Shown: positions 36,213 to 48,248, counted from the first letter of the stretch. The stretch: DNA of 64,000 bases from Mesotaenium endlicherianum (GCA_009602735.1 WELA01003469.1:325311-389310), one strand, 5' to 3'. Translations and numbers: made by a program. The notes: a model not told the origin generated them from the letters alone.

Positions 36213-39200
36213 ATGACGCTGGGGGACTTTGCAGTTCTGGCGAGGCTGCGCGAGCTCGGCTTCGGGGACCTCAAGGGGAAGCCCCGCGAGATTCACTTCA
36301 GCGGCTGCATCAACGAGTCCTATGCCTTCCATGGCACCGGAGGCAACTTCTTTGTGAAGATCAACCGGTGAGTTGTCCTAACCCTTGCACGCATGCGCAC
36401 GCCCCTTGCATGCGTGTGCAGGCGTGTGCATGTGTGTGGTTTGGTCTGGGACGGACCCAGGAAAGGGAAAGAGAGAGAGAGGGAGAGCGAGGCAGGCAGG
36501 GAGGGAGGGAGGGAGGGAGGGAGGGAGTCCTCTGCCTGGCCATATGCCTCAGCATGTCCTCCCAGTGGCCTCAGCCTCTGGGCCAGGCGAGGCGCGGCCG
36601 TAGTGCAGCACGCGAGGAACCGTGCCGCAGTGTCGCTGGTGCCGATATGCGACTCTGTGACACCTCTGCTTCCAGGAGGCTACATCTGTGCCAAGGCAAG
36701 GGATGGCTGGGTGTGGCACGCGTCGCGCGGTTAGTGACTGAGACTGCCTGCCTGCCTGCCTGCCTGTCTGTGTGCGCGGGTGTGGGCATGCATGGGCATG
36801 CATGCACGTATGCATGTGTACATGTGTCTGTGCACCCCCCCCCTCCTGGCTGCAGCCACTCGGCCTTGTTAGCATGTGTGACCAGAGCCTGTCACTCGCT
36901 GAGCTCCGCCTCCCTCCCTCACCTCCTCTCTCTGGGATGCCTTGATAGCCGCGCAGCCGAGTCGAGGTGGGGATGGAGAAGGGGGTAGGCTTATGGGGCC
37001 CAGGGGCGCCGTGCTTTTCCGAGGAGGTGCACCTCCCGAGTGTGTGCTCTCCTCAGCGGACCTGGCGCTCTATCTGCGCTTTACAGCCCGCGTGCTCCTC
37101 GCACTGACAGCATTTCCTTCTGTGCTGCACGGGGCCAAGCTCTCCCACTTCGCTTCTCAGACCTGGCCCAGATAGCCCGCATCTCGCCACCATTCAGGGA
37201 GCTTCTCAGCCTTGCTCCCCCGCCCCTGGTATGGCGTGCGAGCTCGATAGCCACTCTCTTGTGCCCGCCGGTGCCAATGGGGGGTGGTGGGGATGGGAGT
37301 GACCCTGGGATGGCATGCCCGCACACACATGGGGAGAGGAGGGGGGGCTGTGTGGATGCAGATGTGCTGGTTCTGCAGCTCGTGGCATACCATGTGTAGT
37401 GTGCTTATTTGCTGCTCCAGGCAGAATACCCCTCCCCCCCTCCCCCTTGAGCCCCCCCGCTCCTTGGCCCCTGGCCCTTCCCGTACCCGCAGTGTACCAC
37501 CTCCTTGTGTGGCGGGCGTGGCGTCGCGCGGCCTGACATGCTGGGTGTGTTGGGTTGCCGCTGGTGCTGGAGGGGGGAGCAGGAGCTTCAGTGCGGAGGA
37601 GATGTTTGAGGGCGAGGCTCAAGCGTAGGTCCGCTCCTCCCTCCGCTCCCGTCCCCGTCCCTGTCCCCGTCGCCGCCTAGCTGCACAGCCCCTTCTCAGC
37701 CCCCTCAGCCCCGTGAGAGCTCATCCCCGTCATCATCATGCATGCGTGCGTGCATGCATGCGCACACGCACGCTTGCTGTCACCCGCCCCCGCTTACTTA
37801 CGCAGTCAATCGCCGGGCAAGCTCGTCCCTTGTCTGGCTGGCATCTCGGGCCGCGCCTCCCTCTCTTCCGCCTCCGTGCCCTCTTGGCCTGCGCGCACCC
37901 GGGGCCAGGCTGCAGCGAGAGCGTACGGAGTGCCAAATTTGACACTCTCCTGTTGGCATTTGGCATGGGCACTGACACACACATCGGGCGTTGCACGCTG
38001 CTGCAAGTGTAACGGGCGTTGATGGAGGACGGAGGGAAGTGGGGGGGGGGCAGGTTGCAGCGCATAGGGGCCTCGGGGGCAATCCGGGTGCCGCAGCCGC
38101 TGGCGTGGGGCAACCTGCACGAGGGCGGCTCCTACATCANTTGCTACGCTCGCTTCCCGGACAACTTTACATGGTGCTGGTGCTGCTGCGCATGCGCGTG
38201 GGGGGGAAGGGCGGGGTGGGGGTGTGCCCCTGAGGAGGCTACATGGCAGGCATTCGCTGCGCCCCTGCGCCCCCCCCCCTTCTGGCGAGCCCTGCCTGCT
38301 GAGAAGTCGTGAGAGGGGGGGGCTCCTGGCTCTCCAGGCAGGGGGCTTCTGTAACCCTCCAGTGGCTCATGACACGAAATTGGCTTGCTCAGACAGCCCC
38401 TCCCCCCCCCGCCCTTCCTCCGCCCCCCCGGGTACCGGTCCAGGAGGCTCCTTCAGTACATACCCGCAGAGGAGGAGTCTAGTGCGTTCTCACTCCCTCT
38501 CGTCCATGGGAGGAGGGAGGGCGTGTGTTTGCATGCCTCCTCCTCCTTCGCCGCGGCCGCGGCCGCGGCTGCCTCCCTCCCGGTATTTCCTCGGCCATTC
38601 AGTGGCGGGTGGGAGCCATCTGAGACAGGCATGTGGCGGTCTTGTGCTGTTTGGACAGATGCAAGCCAGCTCGCAGGAGTGCCTGGGCCGGGACCTGGCG
38701 CGCCTCCACCTGGCGCCCACTGGCGGACACACCTTTGGGTTCTCGCATAAGACCAGGTGCATGCCTGGAGGGAGGGAGCGTGGGAGGTCAAACCGCTATA
38801 GCTGTGGCTCTTGTCTGGCGTTTCCAATATCTTCAGAAATTGGCATATTCGCGATGGAACTTGCGTGTTGATGGACATTTTGTCGATGTGCGCTTGCTTC
38901 TGAACAGCTCTGACGCGCATGAGTTCACACATGCATACACGTGCAAATGTGTGTGTGTGTGTGTGTTTGTGTGTCTGTCCGCGTGTGCCCACTTCTGGCA
39001 CTGGGGTACGCACAGGGCGTGCTTCCCTGCCAGCCGTTGTCTTGTTGTCGGCGTCAGCTGAGGCTAAAAGAGGCAGGCTGAGCCGCTTCCTTCAGCGTGA
39101 GTAGGCGGGCGCTTGTCCCCTGGTCTCTCCTCTCCTCTCATATGCTGCGGTTGCGCTCCCCCCCGCCGCGCCGCAGTGCTCCCCCTCGCATGGGGCCTGC

Positions 39201-41900
39201 TGAGCCAGGGTCTTGGGGGAGGGACGGGGAGCAGGCTGGGCATCATGGCGCTGGAGAACGCTCAGGAGGCGGCGCCGTCGTGGCCGCTCTTCTTCATGGA
39301 GCACCGCTTCGCCGACCGCCTCCAGGTGCTTCCCCCCCCCCCCCCCCCCCTCCAGTCCCGGATGCCCAGGACGCGCATGCTGCTGTTATCAGGCAGCTCC
39401 AGTGAGCAGTACCTCGACGGTGAGCAGCGACGACAAGGAAGGAGACCTTGGGAGGCTCTTGGAGCGGTGTGACACATGGCGTGGGGGATATGCTCGCACC
39501 CCATGGCATGCACGTGACGCCGCTCCCGCCGGGCCGTCTCTGCTGCTGCTGCTGCTGCTGGTGGTGGTGCTGCAGAGAGTGTACGAGAAGCTGGGCGACA
39601 GCGCGGCGGAATTCCGCACCCTCACGGAGGGGCTGCTGCCCAAGTGCGCCGCCATCCTGGCGGACGTTGCGCCCGAGCCCAGCTTGCTGCACGGGGACCT
39701 CTGGGTACGAGCCTATCCCTGATCCCACCCCTTCCCTTTCCTCCCCCCACACCCGTGTTGCAAGCATGCCTGTGGCTCCGCTCCGACTGAGACCTGGGAC
39801 TTCCATTCTTCATCCTCCGGGGGCCAGCTCCTTCCAGGTAGCACGCCTGCTGCACTGGCCAAAACCTTTGGGGGCTCTAGTTCTTGGGGGGACCTTGTGG
39901 GAGTCAGTTCCAGCGAGAAGGCACCGACCGGCTGTCCCTCGCAATGTAACGCGGGAACTGCAGCTTGCAGCGAGCTGTACCTCCTGCTGCCTTTTGACTG
40001 ACACTCTCTGTGTCGCCGCGCACAGAGAGCGTGGGAAGACGGCTGTCGTCGCCGCAAACGCTGTTGATATTTCCTGCCGGCGATGGGCTGAGCAGTGTTG
40101 TGGGAAGGAATGGATGCTCACAAGCTTTCGGGTCTCTCCTGGGCGGGGCGAGCAGGTGGGGAACTCGGGGCTGCTGGCCAATGGGCAGGTTGCCATCTTT
40201 GACCCTGCCACTTACATCGGTCACTCCGAATTCGGTGAGCACTCTCGCCTCCCTCTCTCTCTCTCCACACATACACACGTAGTCACGCACACAGCTCACA
40301 TGCACGCACAGTTGCGGGCAAGCTGGGGAAGCATCTGCCAGCGCGTGCGCCTGAGCAAACGTCGGCTGTCCCTCCCACGGTGCCAATAGCCCTCCCCCCT
40401 GTCCGTCCTCACTCCTCACTCCTCTCCCTTCGCCTTCAGGAAACCACCCTTTTGGCCCTAAACCCCCCCCCTCCCCCCCCCCCTTCCTCTCTGAAAGCTC
40501 CCACGTCTGCCTGCGATCAATCACAGTCGTGTATGTGAGAGGGTGGCGGTGGCGGTGGCGGTGGGGTGGGGTGGGAATGCAGATCTGGCTTTCCAGGGGT
40601 GGACGCCGGCCCCCGACTTTCCGGGATTCTGTAAGTGCCACAATTCCCCAACCTCCGCACAGCACCCCTCCTGCATCTGGAAGCAAGCGCCTGCGTCAAC
40701 CCCCCTCAGCGTCTCCAGTTCCTGCTGCGCCATGTGTGCACTCAACGCAGGGCGTGACTCAGCGGTGCACGCTGCTGGTCTTAGGCCTCGGGATTGAAGC
40801 GTGGCCGGCCGTGGGAGAACCTCAACTCAAGTATGGCTCGCATGGTAGAAGCCTCCTGAGCCGGGGGTGGGCCTGCCTGCCTGCCTGCTTGCCCGCGTGC
40901 CTGCGTGCTGTGCATCACACGTGCGAGACAAGTAATTGCTGCAATAGCAAAGCAGCCTGGATTGTCTCTCTTGTGCCCGAAAATCAGGCGGACGTCCCCC
41001 GTTCCTGAGCTCGAGGAGAGGGCCCAGGAAACGAACGCCAGCCTCCGGAAAGACCCAGGATCTGACACACAAGTCGTGGTGCCTCGTTGTTGCCGTGGCG
41101 CGCGTGTGCGCGTGCGAGCGTGATAGCTGGCGCGTTCTACGGAGCCTACCACGAGCTGGTGCCCAAGGCGCCCGGGTTCGAGGAGAGGCACCACGTGTAC
41201 CAGCTGTTCCAGCTCCTCAACCACATGCTCATCTGTGCGTGCCTGCCCCCCGCCTCTTCCTCTCGCTCCCTGGGTCCTCTTGGCGCCTCTCCTCCACCAA
41301 GCAGGCATCGTTTTGCGCACCCTGCGCAGGCCCTCCAGGCTGGACCGTGGGGGCACGCATGCGTGGCTTGTGGGGGGGGAGGGGGCTTGCTCACCAAGTG
41401 GCACAATTTCCAGGGGCAGAGGGAGGAGAGAGCACTTGGTGGAGGGGTAGAGGGGAGGGAAGGTGAGGGAGTGGAGTGCCAGTAGTGCACGAGTGGCTGA
41501 AGAGAATTCCACGCATTTTTTCTGCTTTGCTTCGGCTGCCTTTGTCTGGGCTCTGCCTGAGTATACACCTATATTTGTATCTTGCAAGGACCTACTTCTT
41601 GCTTTTCTGAAATGAAGACGCAAACAAACCTGAGGCTCCCTCTCTATCTCGTCTCTCTCCCTTCCCATGTTCACCATGAGCGGCACGACCTTGTGCATCG
41701 TCACCTGCAGCCTCATGCTCACTGAAGGTTTCATCAGCCTTCCCATAATTCGCATCAGGCCGGGCAGACAAGTACCTGCCTTGCTCATCGTGTGCGTTGC
41801 ACATGCCTTGGCGGCGGCGGTGGTGGCGGTAGTGGCTGCAGATGGGGGAGAGTACTACCTGCACGCGGTGAAGAAGGTGCAGGTCATTCAGACGCTGTGA
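36213..41900 (+). CDS. FN3K: fructosamine/protein-ribulosamine 3-kinase (about 10 exons, 5' end uncertain)
   Basis: It phosphorylates the 3-hydroxyl of sugar adducts on glycated protein lysines, so that the adduct falls off. Exons placed by homology and phase: 36213-36367 (CINESYAFHGTGGNFFVKINR), 37592-37624 (RAEEMFEGEAQA, 33 bp), 38054-about 38140 (LQRIGASGAIRVPQPL...EGGSYI), about 38659-38756 (SSQECLGRDLARLHL), 39235-39325 (WPLFFMEHRFADRLQ), 39576-39704 (ending LLHGDLW), 40156-40234 (VGNSG...VAIFDPATYIGHSEF), 40583-40630 (DLAFQGWTPAPDFPGF, 48 bp), 41127-41234 (AFYGAYHELVPK...YQLFQLLNHMLI), 41842-41900 (YGGEYYLHAVKKVQVIQTL). HGDLW-GN and FDPA are the kinase catalytic and metal loops. All phases agree except exon 3/4, where an ambiguous base (38140) hides the junction. 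The start may lie upstream (36048, or exon 35401-35547). Confidence 0.88.
36470..36530 (+). repeat. purine-rich low-complexity run (GGGA)n in FN3K intron 1
   Basis: A GA-rich run passes into about seven GGGA units. Repeated GGG tracts on the plus strand make it a G-quadruplex candidate. Confidence 0.85.
38140..38140. other. single ambiguous base (N)
   Basis: This is the only N in the window. It lies directly after the codons for GGSYI in FN3K exon 3, where the exon end and donor should be, so a collapsed or mis-joined short stretch is possible. Confidence 0.95.
39332..39350 (+). repeat. C19 homopolymer in FN3K intron 5
   Basis: Nineteen consecutive C bases lie just after the exon 5 donor. 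Several other C- and G-rich runs occur in this gene (about 40462-40493 and 40544-40575). Confidence 0.9.
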
Positions 41901-44490
41901 TTGTAGTCCTGCCACCATTTGTCTCCCGGCTTCTTCCTCCCCTCCTCGCCGGCACTTCATGGGCGTGAAGAGGCAAAAGTGTTGCCCATCGCCATGTCAC
42001 GCAAGGAAGTAAGCGGTTCCTTCGACACCACGCACGAGAAGTTCTAGTTGCTCCCGAACGAGTTTTGACTCCTCGACTCAATAACACGCGCTGTCTCCAC
42101 CGTCTGATAGAACACCTGGGAAACCAGTTTGGGAGGTATAGAAATCTGTAGGAAGGTGTTTCTCGAAGAAGGGATTCTTGCTAGGCCTTGATGTTCATTT
42201 GAGGTGAAGCTGAAGGCTTTCACTATATGTAACAAAGTATCAAGCTGGCAACAGTGATAGGCTGGCTTCGTTGAGCTTTGGCGGAAGGTAGTGCTACTAG
42301 GAGTACAGATGGCCTGTAAGCCCTGATGTGGTAAGAGTTGAGACTCCAAAATCATGCACGCATAACCCTTGAATATGTGCATGTCGTATGAGACGTTTTA
42401 AGGTCAAGTGTCGGCAACTAATTGTCATAAGCACGTATTGTAATGAAAGTACTGCATTTTGGTGGTATGGATCAGCTGTACCATGAAGTATTAGTATGTC
42501 AAATATTATGTGTATGCCTAACACCCTTCGAGGAAGCCAACTGTAATGATGCACTTTCTTAAACCCACGTTTTTTTTTCCATTCTTTTTGGGCCTCAAGG
42601 ACTGTAATAAATAAAAAAGACTGAAATTTGTGCACTCAGCGAGACACTTCTAAAACAACTTGGGACAAATTTGCGCCAGGCTCCAGCGCCATGGCAAACC
42701 TGTCAATTGACGCTGTATATTCTATAATTCTAAATGCCCTGCTAGCCTACATCAAAAGCAATGAAGTAATAGAGGTTTATCACTTCACTTCAATTCCTAC
42801 AACATTTGTTGTTCGTAGACACAATTCCTTGTACGTTCATGTGTATGTGGTGAAAACTTTCATGAGTTGCCCACTAGCTCATGAGAGAAGATTACATTAC
42901 TACCCAGTTGAAGCATGGGAATTGAGGCCTGCAAGTTATGCGATTGAAGCGTGCCTAGCAACCTCTCAAACAGAAGAACTAATCTACATCAAAGCATGCA
43001 AAAGAAGGAAGTCGCAACGTGTCAAATGTGTCGTTTTATGAAGTGGTCGCACATGCATTGGAAGGCTTAAAAGCGCATGCGTGTTGACTTGGTGTGGGCA
43101 AAAGCAAGAGTTACGAACTATGGCTAGCTTATATTCCAAGTAAGTCATGCATATGCATTTTGCAATCGTAGGACATTCATATCTTCAGCCCCGATTATAT
43201 TTAGCAAGGGTATTAAGGGAGCAAGTCAAATTCGAATAAATCAACACTTTCTTAATGATTCATTCAGATGATCAGATCTCAAGCCTTTGAAGCTCATTGC
43301 ACAAATGCAAATTTTTGTCTTAGAAAAGTCCACCCAAGACTGGAGCTACAGTTAAAAGACAGAAATTCCTCACAACAACTATTGGAAGAAAGCAACTAGA
43401 ACTATGAATGATAAACTAGAAAGAAACAATATATATAGAATTAAATAGCCAAGACGAGCCACCTCTTTATATTGACGACATTGATGCACATGATATTTAG
43501 TTAGGATTCTACAATGTTTAATGTGATTCAGTAAATTTCCATCTCATCACTTGCATCATTCAAGACCGTCTTAGATCGCATGCTAATGTCAAAGTTGTAG
43601 TAGCGGGAAAGTTTAAGGTTTTTCCTATTATTGACTAGGTTATATGTTGTGAAACTTAGGTTGACAAACTCAACGTTTGTACAACTTGGACAACAAAATT
43701 GTCCATATCTTATTTGGCATTGTAGCTAAGTGCGGCCTACTCTGCCCTCTATTCCAATACTGCAACTTGGTGCATGTACAAAGGTAAATCTACTCTTCAT
43801 TACATTCATTTATACCTCAAATATCCAACTTTTGTCTATGTACGTGTCAACATTGAATAATCTCATAAAACTGTGATACTATGCTGCTAGCTACCCAATT
43901 TTTTATGTTTGGTGTTTATTGACCACTTTTTAAGAAGTGTAGACTTTGCAATTGTGTTGTTGTCTCCAACATTTTAAATCATTTAGAAACTGTGAGCGTC
44001 GTACTCGTCGTGCTCATCATAGAAATGGTTGCTACTATATGAATCCAGTCAATACTCACAATATCAGGTGCATGAAGCAGACATGTGCATGAAGCCCACG
44101 ATGAGATAGAAAAAGCATTTGTTTGTGGCACCCTTTTTGTGCCCTAGTAAGACATTTTTTTCTCGCCTTTTTTTTGCACTCCTTAAAAGTGATCAGTCCT
44201 CTTCAAATTTCGAAATTACAGTGTGTCCACCGAAGGCTATTGGATAGCATTTTACCTTGATTCTTGATTAACCATACAAAAGGCTAACGTGGAACCTTAT
44301 GTGGTTCTTTTGGTGCATGGTACACCCTGGGTACACCGAGTAATTTTGAACGAGTTGAACCCAATTCAACTGTTTACTTCGACATTTTTACCTCAAGAGT
44401 CGATCGCTAGGTCAAAGTTCAGAGGTCAAAGGTGTCCAGTCAGTGTCCAGTCCTTGTCTGCATCGGTTTTGATCCAACGGCCTACACGTC
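41901..44490. other. intergenic tract between FN3K and glyoxalase I
   Basis: Base composition drops from GC-rich to AT-rich within a few hundred bases of the FN3K stop. AATAAATAAAAAA at about 42606 is a possible polyadenylation signal. The frame at 42628-43041 (137 codons) has no recognised features and is probably chance. Nothing else is recognisable. Confidence 0.5.
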
Positions 44491-44493
44491 GCA

Positions 44494-44501
44494 TTATAAA
44501 G
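44494..44501 (+). promoter_or_regulatory. TATA-like box of the glyoxalase I gene
   Basis: TTATAAAG lies 107-114 bases upstream of the ATG at 44608, with an ACGT core (TACACGTC) just upstream. Position and sequence suit a core promoter. Inference only. Confidence 0.4.
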
Positions 44502-44607
44502 AAAGATACTCGCGAACTTCAAAACTGGGCTGGTGAGGGCCAGAATTTGCCACTGCACACAGTCCAGCTCTTATTTATCTGCACTTATACGTCTCCATTC
44601 ATCACCT

Positions 44608-47600
44608 ATGGCACTTGTGATAAGAGGCCTGTCATTGAGCACTCTCAGTAAGGTTGTGCTGCCCTCGTCAACATTGGCGTCAACTGAGAAAAATTCGAAA
44701 AGTTTAGGTGCTCCCATCAAACGTCTGAAGGAAGCGACTGCATCCAAAAAACATATATTTGCAGCCCTGCCAACAACTCATGCGATCAACCTGTTAGCAA
44801 AAAAGGGGAAAAAGGTGCTTGCCTGTAATCCCCTTGTTACAATGTCTCTTGTCAATTTGTGTGTTCGCATCCTTCTGTCTTTCAGATGGATAAATCTTAA
44901 AGTGGACGAGTTGCCTGCCAATCTGGTGCTCTGCACACCAGATTGGCAGGCAACTCGTCCACTTTAAGTGAATGCTCCTTCGCTTTCGGTATCCGCTCAC
45001 ATATGGATACACTTTCGAGATTTAATCTGTCTCTCTCATTGTGCTGCAGTTGCCAAGCCGATTGTTCTGCTGGAGGGCAATGGCGACTGACGGAAACGAA
45101 GCCCCTTCAAACAACCCGGGCTTAGCGGAAAACCTTGATGACGCGACCCAGACATATATTATGCAGCAAACGGTGAGAGTCTCTGCTGGGCGTAAATCAA
45201 TTCTTTTCTTGGTCATGTATGATATTAGTGTGCTACTTTTTGGAATCCATTATGTTAACTCACATTGGAGGGAGTTTGTGCCCTTTATTTTCTCTGCTTC
45301 TTGTGGCGGTTGATCCCTGATAGCAGCTGCTGAGTAGCACAGTTTGAAACAAAAAGAAGTTTGCACGATTGTGGTCTCTTAATACAAAGGTAAACAAAAT
45401 TGCCGGTTTCTTATTGGCGTAAGCTCGATGTTTATGACAATATCCAAATTGTCACAAAGGACGCACCTGATTGCCAGATTGATGAGCTGGATTTGAACTT
45501 TGGCTGTAACAGATGTACCGAATCAGAGACCCGAAGCTCTCCTTAGACTTCTACTCCAGAATCCTTGGCATGAGGTATGTGTCACGTCAATGCACCTTAC
45601 AATTTTTTCTGGCAACATGTATTATTAACCGTGTTTGCTGATGCAGAATCTAGTATTGACCCCAATCGTTTTTGTTCATAATTTTGAGCAATAAAATTGC
45701 TCAATAAAATTGCACTGGTGGTGCTACTTGTGAAAATTGCGTGTCATGGACCAGTGTCTCAATTTGTTGCTTTATTGTTCAGCTGACTGAGAAGCATATA
45801 CATAGGAGAGCACATTGACTTCGGAGTGTAAGCTTGTACATGTGGTTGTGGCAAGAGTAAACAGTTTACAGCTGGTCCGTATTGAGGAGAGGGGAGGGGG
45901 CGGGAGCTGGCGGGAGGGGAGGGGAGGGAGGCTTTACGGGGTGGGGGAATGGTGCGCTTCTCTTGTCAGAACAAAAAGACCAAATTAGTGAACAAAAGAG
46001 GTCCTTGCTGACTCAACTAATTTATAAATGTTCTGTCGGGCACTTCTCTGTACAAGTGAATTTTAATACCACCAATATAGTAGAGGAGTTGTGTTGCAGA
46101 GGTGAGCTGAGCCGTTCAGTGTGTCAGCAGAGCACGTTACTCAGGTTAGGCATCAGCACAATTGCTGTTGGTCGTAATCATTCTGCAGTGGGCCATCCAT
46201 TCTGTGTTGTGCTTCTTGGCCCTGGTTAATCTGAGTGACCAGTATTTGAAAGTGAAGATTTTGCAGCATAACTGTACATGTGCATGCAGGCTGCTGAAGC
46301 GCCTGGACTACCCAGAGGCAAAGTTCTCCCTCTACTTTATGGGCTACGAGGTGCTTCCTCCTCACCCATCATTTTCCTCCGCACTCTAACATGTGCGACA
46401 CCAAGAGCCCTGCTGGGTGCTAAGCAAGGGTGAGAATACATTTGCTGATGATGCAATGGAGATTGGGATGTGCACAGGACCCAAGCAGCGTACCACAGGA
46501 CGACGTGGAGCGAATGACGTGGCTCACCTCCAGACGGGCCACCATTGAGCTCACCCAGTGAGCACCACCCCTATATGCTCTCCCCTCGTTCTTGCTCTGT
46601 TACTGGCAAATGCAGTGGAGTTATCTGGTGGTTAGCTGATGCCCATTGGGTGTTCTGGTGAAGCACAAGCATGCGCCTGTACGTGCACGGGGGGCACGCA
46701 TATGCACATAACATATCAGGCTCCCTGCTCATGCAACAACATCCCGCTTTGTCCTAGCTTACAGGATCACCTTATCCTCTGAGCAATATCTTGTGTATTT
46801 GCACCCATCGGTGGTTGCATCTGAGTGTGGGCGGCGGGGGGGGAGTGGCATGCAGCAACTGGGGGACAGAGAGCGACCCGGACTTCAAGGGCTACCACAG
46901 CGGCAACTCTGACCCCCGTGGCTTTGGTGCATGCCCTGCTCCTTGCTGCTCCCTCTACCTAATCTGCCTTCAGGCCCCAGGCTTCATTGTTTCTGCTCAG
47001 CTTGCACATCACATCACCTGATGCTAGCAAGAAGAGCTGCCGTATGAGAGCCCCAAGGGAGGATGTATCAAGCAACTTCGTTCTTGTTGCAGAGTACCTT
47101 TGCTGCCGCATTGACAAGGGTCACCTGTAAAAAGCTTGACTTCATCGCCCATACTATATTCTTTCTTTGGTGGTCTTTTCCTTCCTTCTCATGTTTGCCA
47201 TTGGGGCTCCTGGCCCTGCTGTGATGATTCTTTTTCTACTGCTGTGCGTGGGACAGGCCACATAGGCATCACAGTGGATGATGTTGAGACGGCATGCGCT
47301 CGATTTGAGAAACTTGGCGTGGAGTTTGTCAAGAAGCCACAAGATGGTACGTGTCTTTTCGAGCAGGCCAACCACTCTCCCACCACGGCCAATACTCTTG
47401 CAGCCTCGCCCACCCCCGGCACCCTGTCTACCAGCATTGCCACCATGCTAGGCTGTCCCAGTACATACAGGCCCCGATTTATAGTGCTGGTCACTGTCAG
47501 CTCCAGTTGCCTCACAATGTTTTTATGATCCACCATTTCCGAGCTTGTAAACATTTAACCTTGATCATAGGGAGCTGAACTTGGAAGACCTAAGTTGTTG

Positions 47601-48248
47601 GGTTTAGAGAACCAACTGCGGGGTGCACAGTGGAGTCTGGTGCTGTCTTTGCTGTTAAAGCGACCTTTTTATATGCCGTCATATATTTGCAGCCCATGAG
47701 CAAATTTCAATGAGATGCAAATATTGGAATGCACTTTGTGAAAGACAATGCTAGTCATCTGAAGTTTTCTAGGCAAGATACACATGCCTTGATGTGGTCT
47801 ATGTAGTGGCAGTCAAGGGGAAGGTACTGACGCTTGCTGAAGTCAGGTAGAATTGAAGTAGACTTTCAGTGTGCCCTGTTGAAAGGGTTTTGTCTTGAAG
47901 AGGTCGTTGAACACTATGTGGATTTCAAAAGAGTTAGTTTTTTTGCCACATTTTCTAGTACGTGATGTTGGGAAGGTGTGAGTTTCTTACTTGCATCTGT
48001 TGGTGCTCTCACTGGACACATTTTTTGGACCACTTTCCATATATCAACAAGGTTGGTGGAGGACGCATTGCTTCCATCTTTTGGAATTTGTTTTCTAGAT
48101 TCTTCTTCTAATTTGTGCGTACGTTGTGGTATACTTGACTGACTTTGCTTCAGGTACAATGAAGGGGCTTGCCTTTATCAAGGATCCTGATGGATACTAC
48201 ATAGAAATTTTTGACGCAAAAGTTTTTCCAAAGTTTTTGAAAGTGTAA
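44608..48248 (+). CDS. GLYI: glyoxalase I / lactoylglutathione lyase with 5' targeting exon (8 exons)
   Basis: It converts the glutathione hemithioacetal of methylglyoxal to S-lactoylglutathione. Exons: 44608-44814, 45050-45172, 45513-45574, 46290-46350, 46478-46557, 46856-46926, 47257-47346, 48154-48248. All phases agree, giving 262 residues. From Met80 on ([20 protein letters not shown]) it is collinear with the single-domain, about 185-residue GLYI of land plants: [87 protein letters not shown]. The four metal ligands of the human-type enzyme are present (Gln108/109, Glu175, His203, Glu249). Exon 1 (69 residues, start [20 protein letters not shown]) is Ser/Lys-rich and joins in frame, so it probably encodes an organelle presequence. 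Starting at Met80 would give a cytosolic form. Confidence 0.93.
44896..44968 (+). repeat. perfect 33-bp inverted repeat with 7-nt loop in GLYI intron 1
   Basis: The left arm 44896-44928 (starts CTTAAAGTGGACGAG) is the exact reverse complement of 44936-44968, with loop CTCTGCA. A transcript would fold into a 33-bp hairpin without mismatch. It could be a small-RNA precursor, a foldback of recent origin, or a replication or assembly artefact. Confidence 0.9.
45884..45950 (+). repeat. G-rich run in GLYI intron 3
   Basis: Many GGG/GGGG tracts separated by one to three bases make a strong G-quadruplex candidate on the coding strand. Confidence 0.75.

Noticed and set aside
36213-41900. FN3K as a pseudogene
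   Set aside because: The first pass lacked the segment after GHSEF and the C-terminus. A 48-bp exon and a last exon with matching phases were then found, and the HGDLW and DPA motifs are intact. The one remaining gap coincides with an N.
42628-43041. 137-codon plus-strand frame
   Set aside because: No domain, no similarity recalled and no supporting splice context; the length is possible by chance in this composition.
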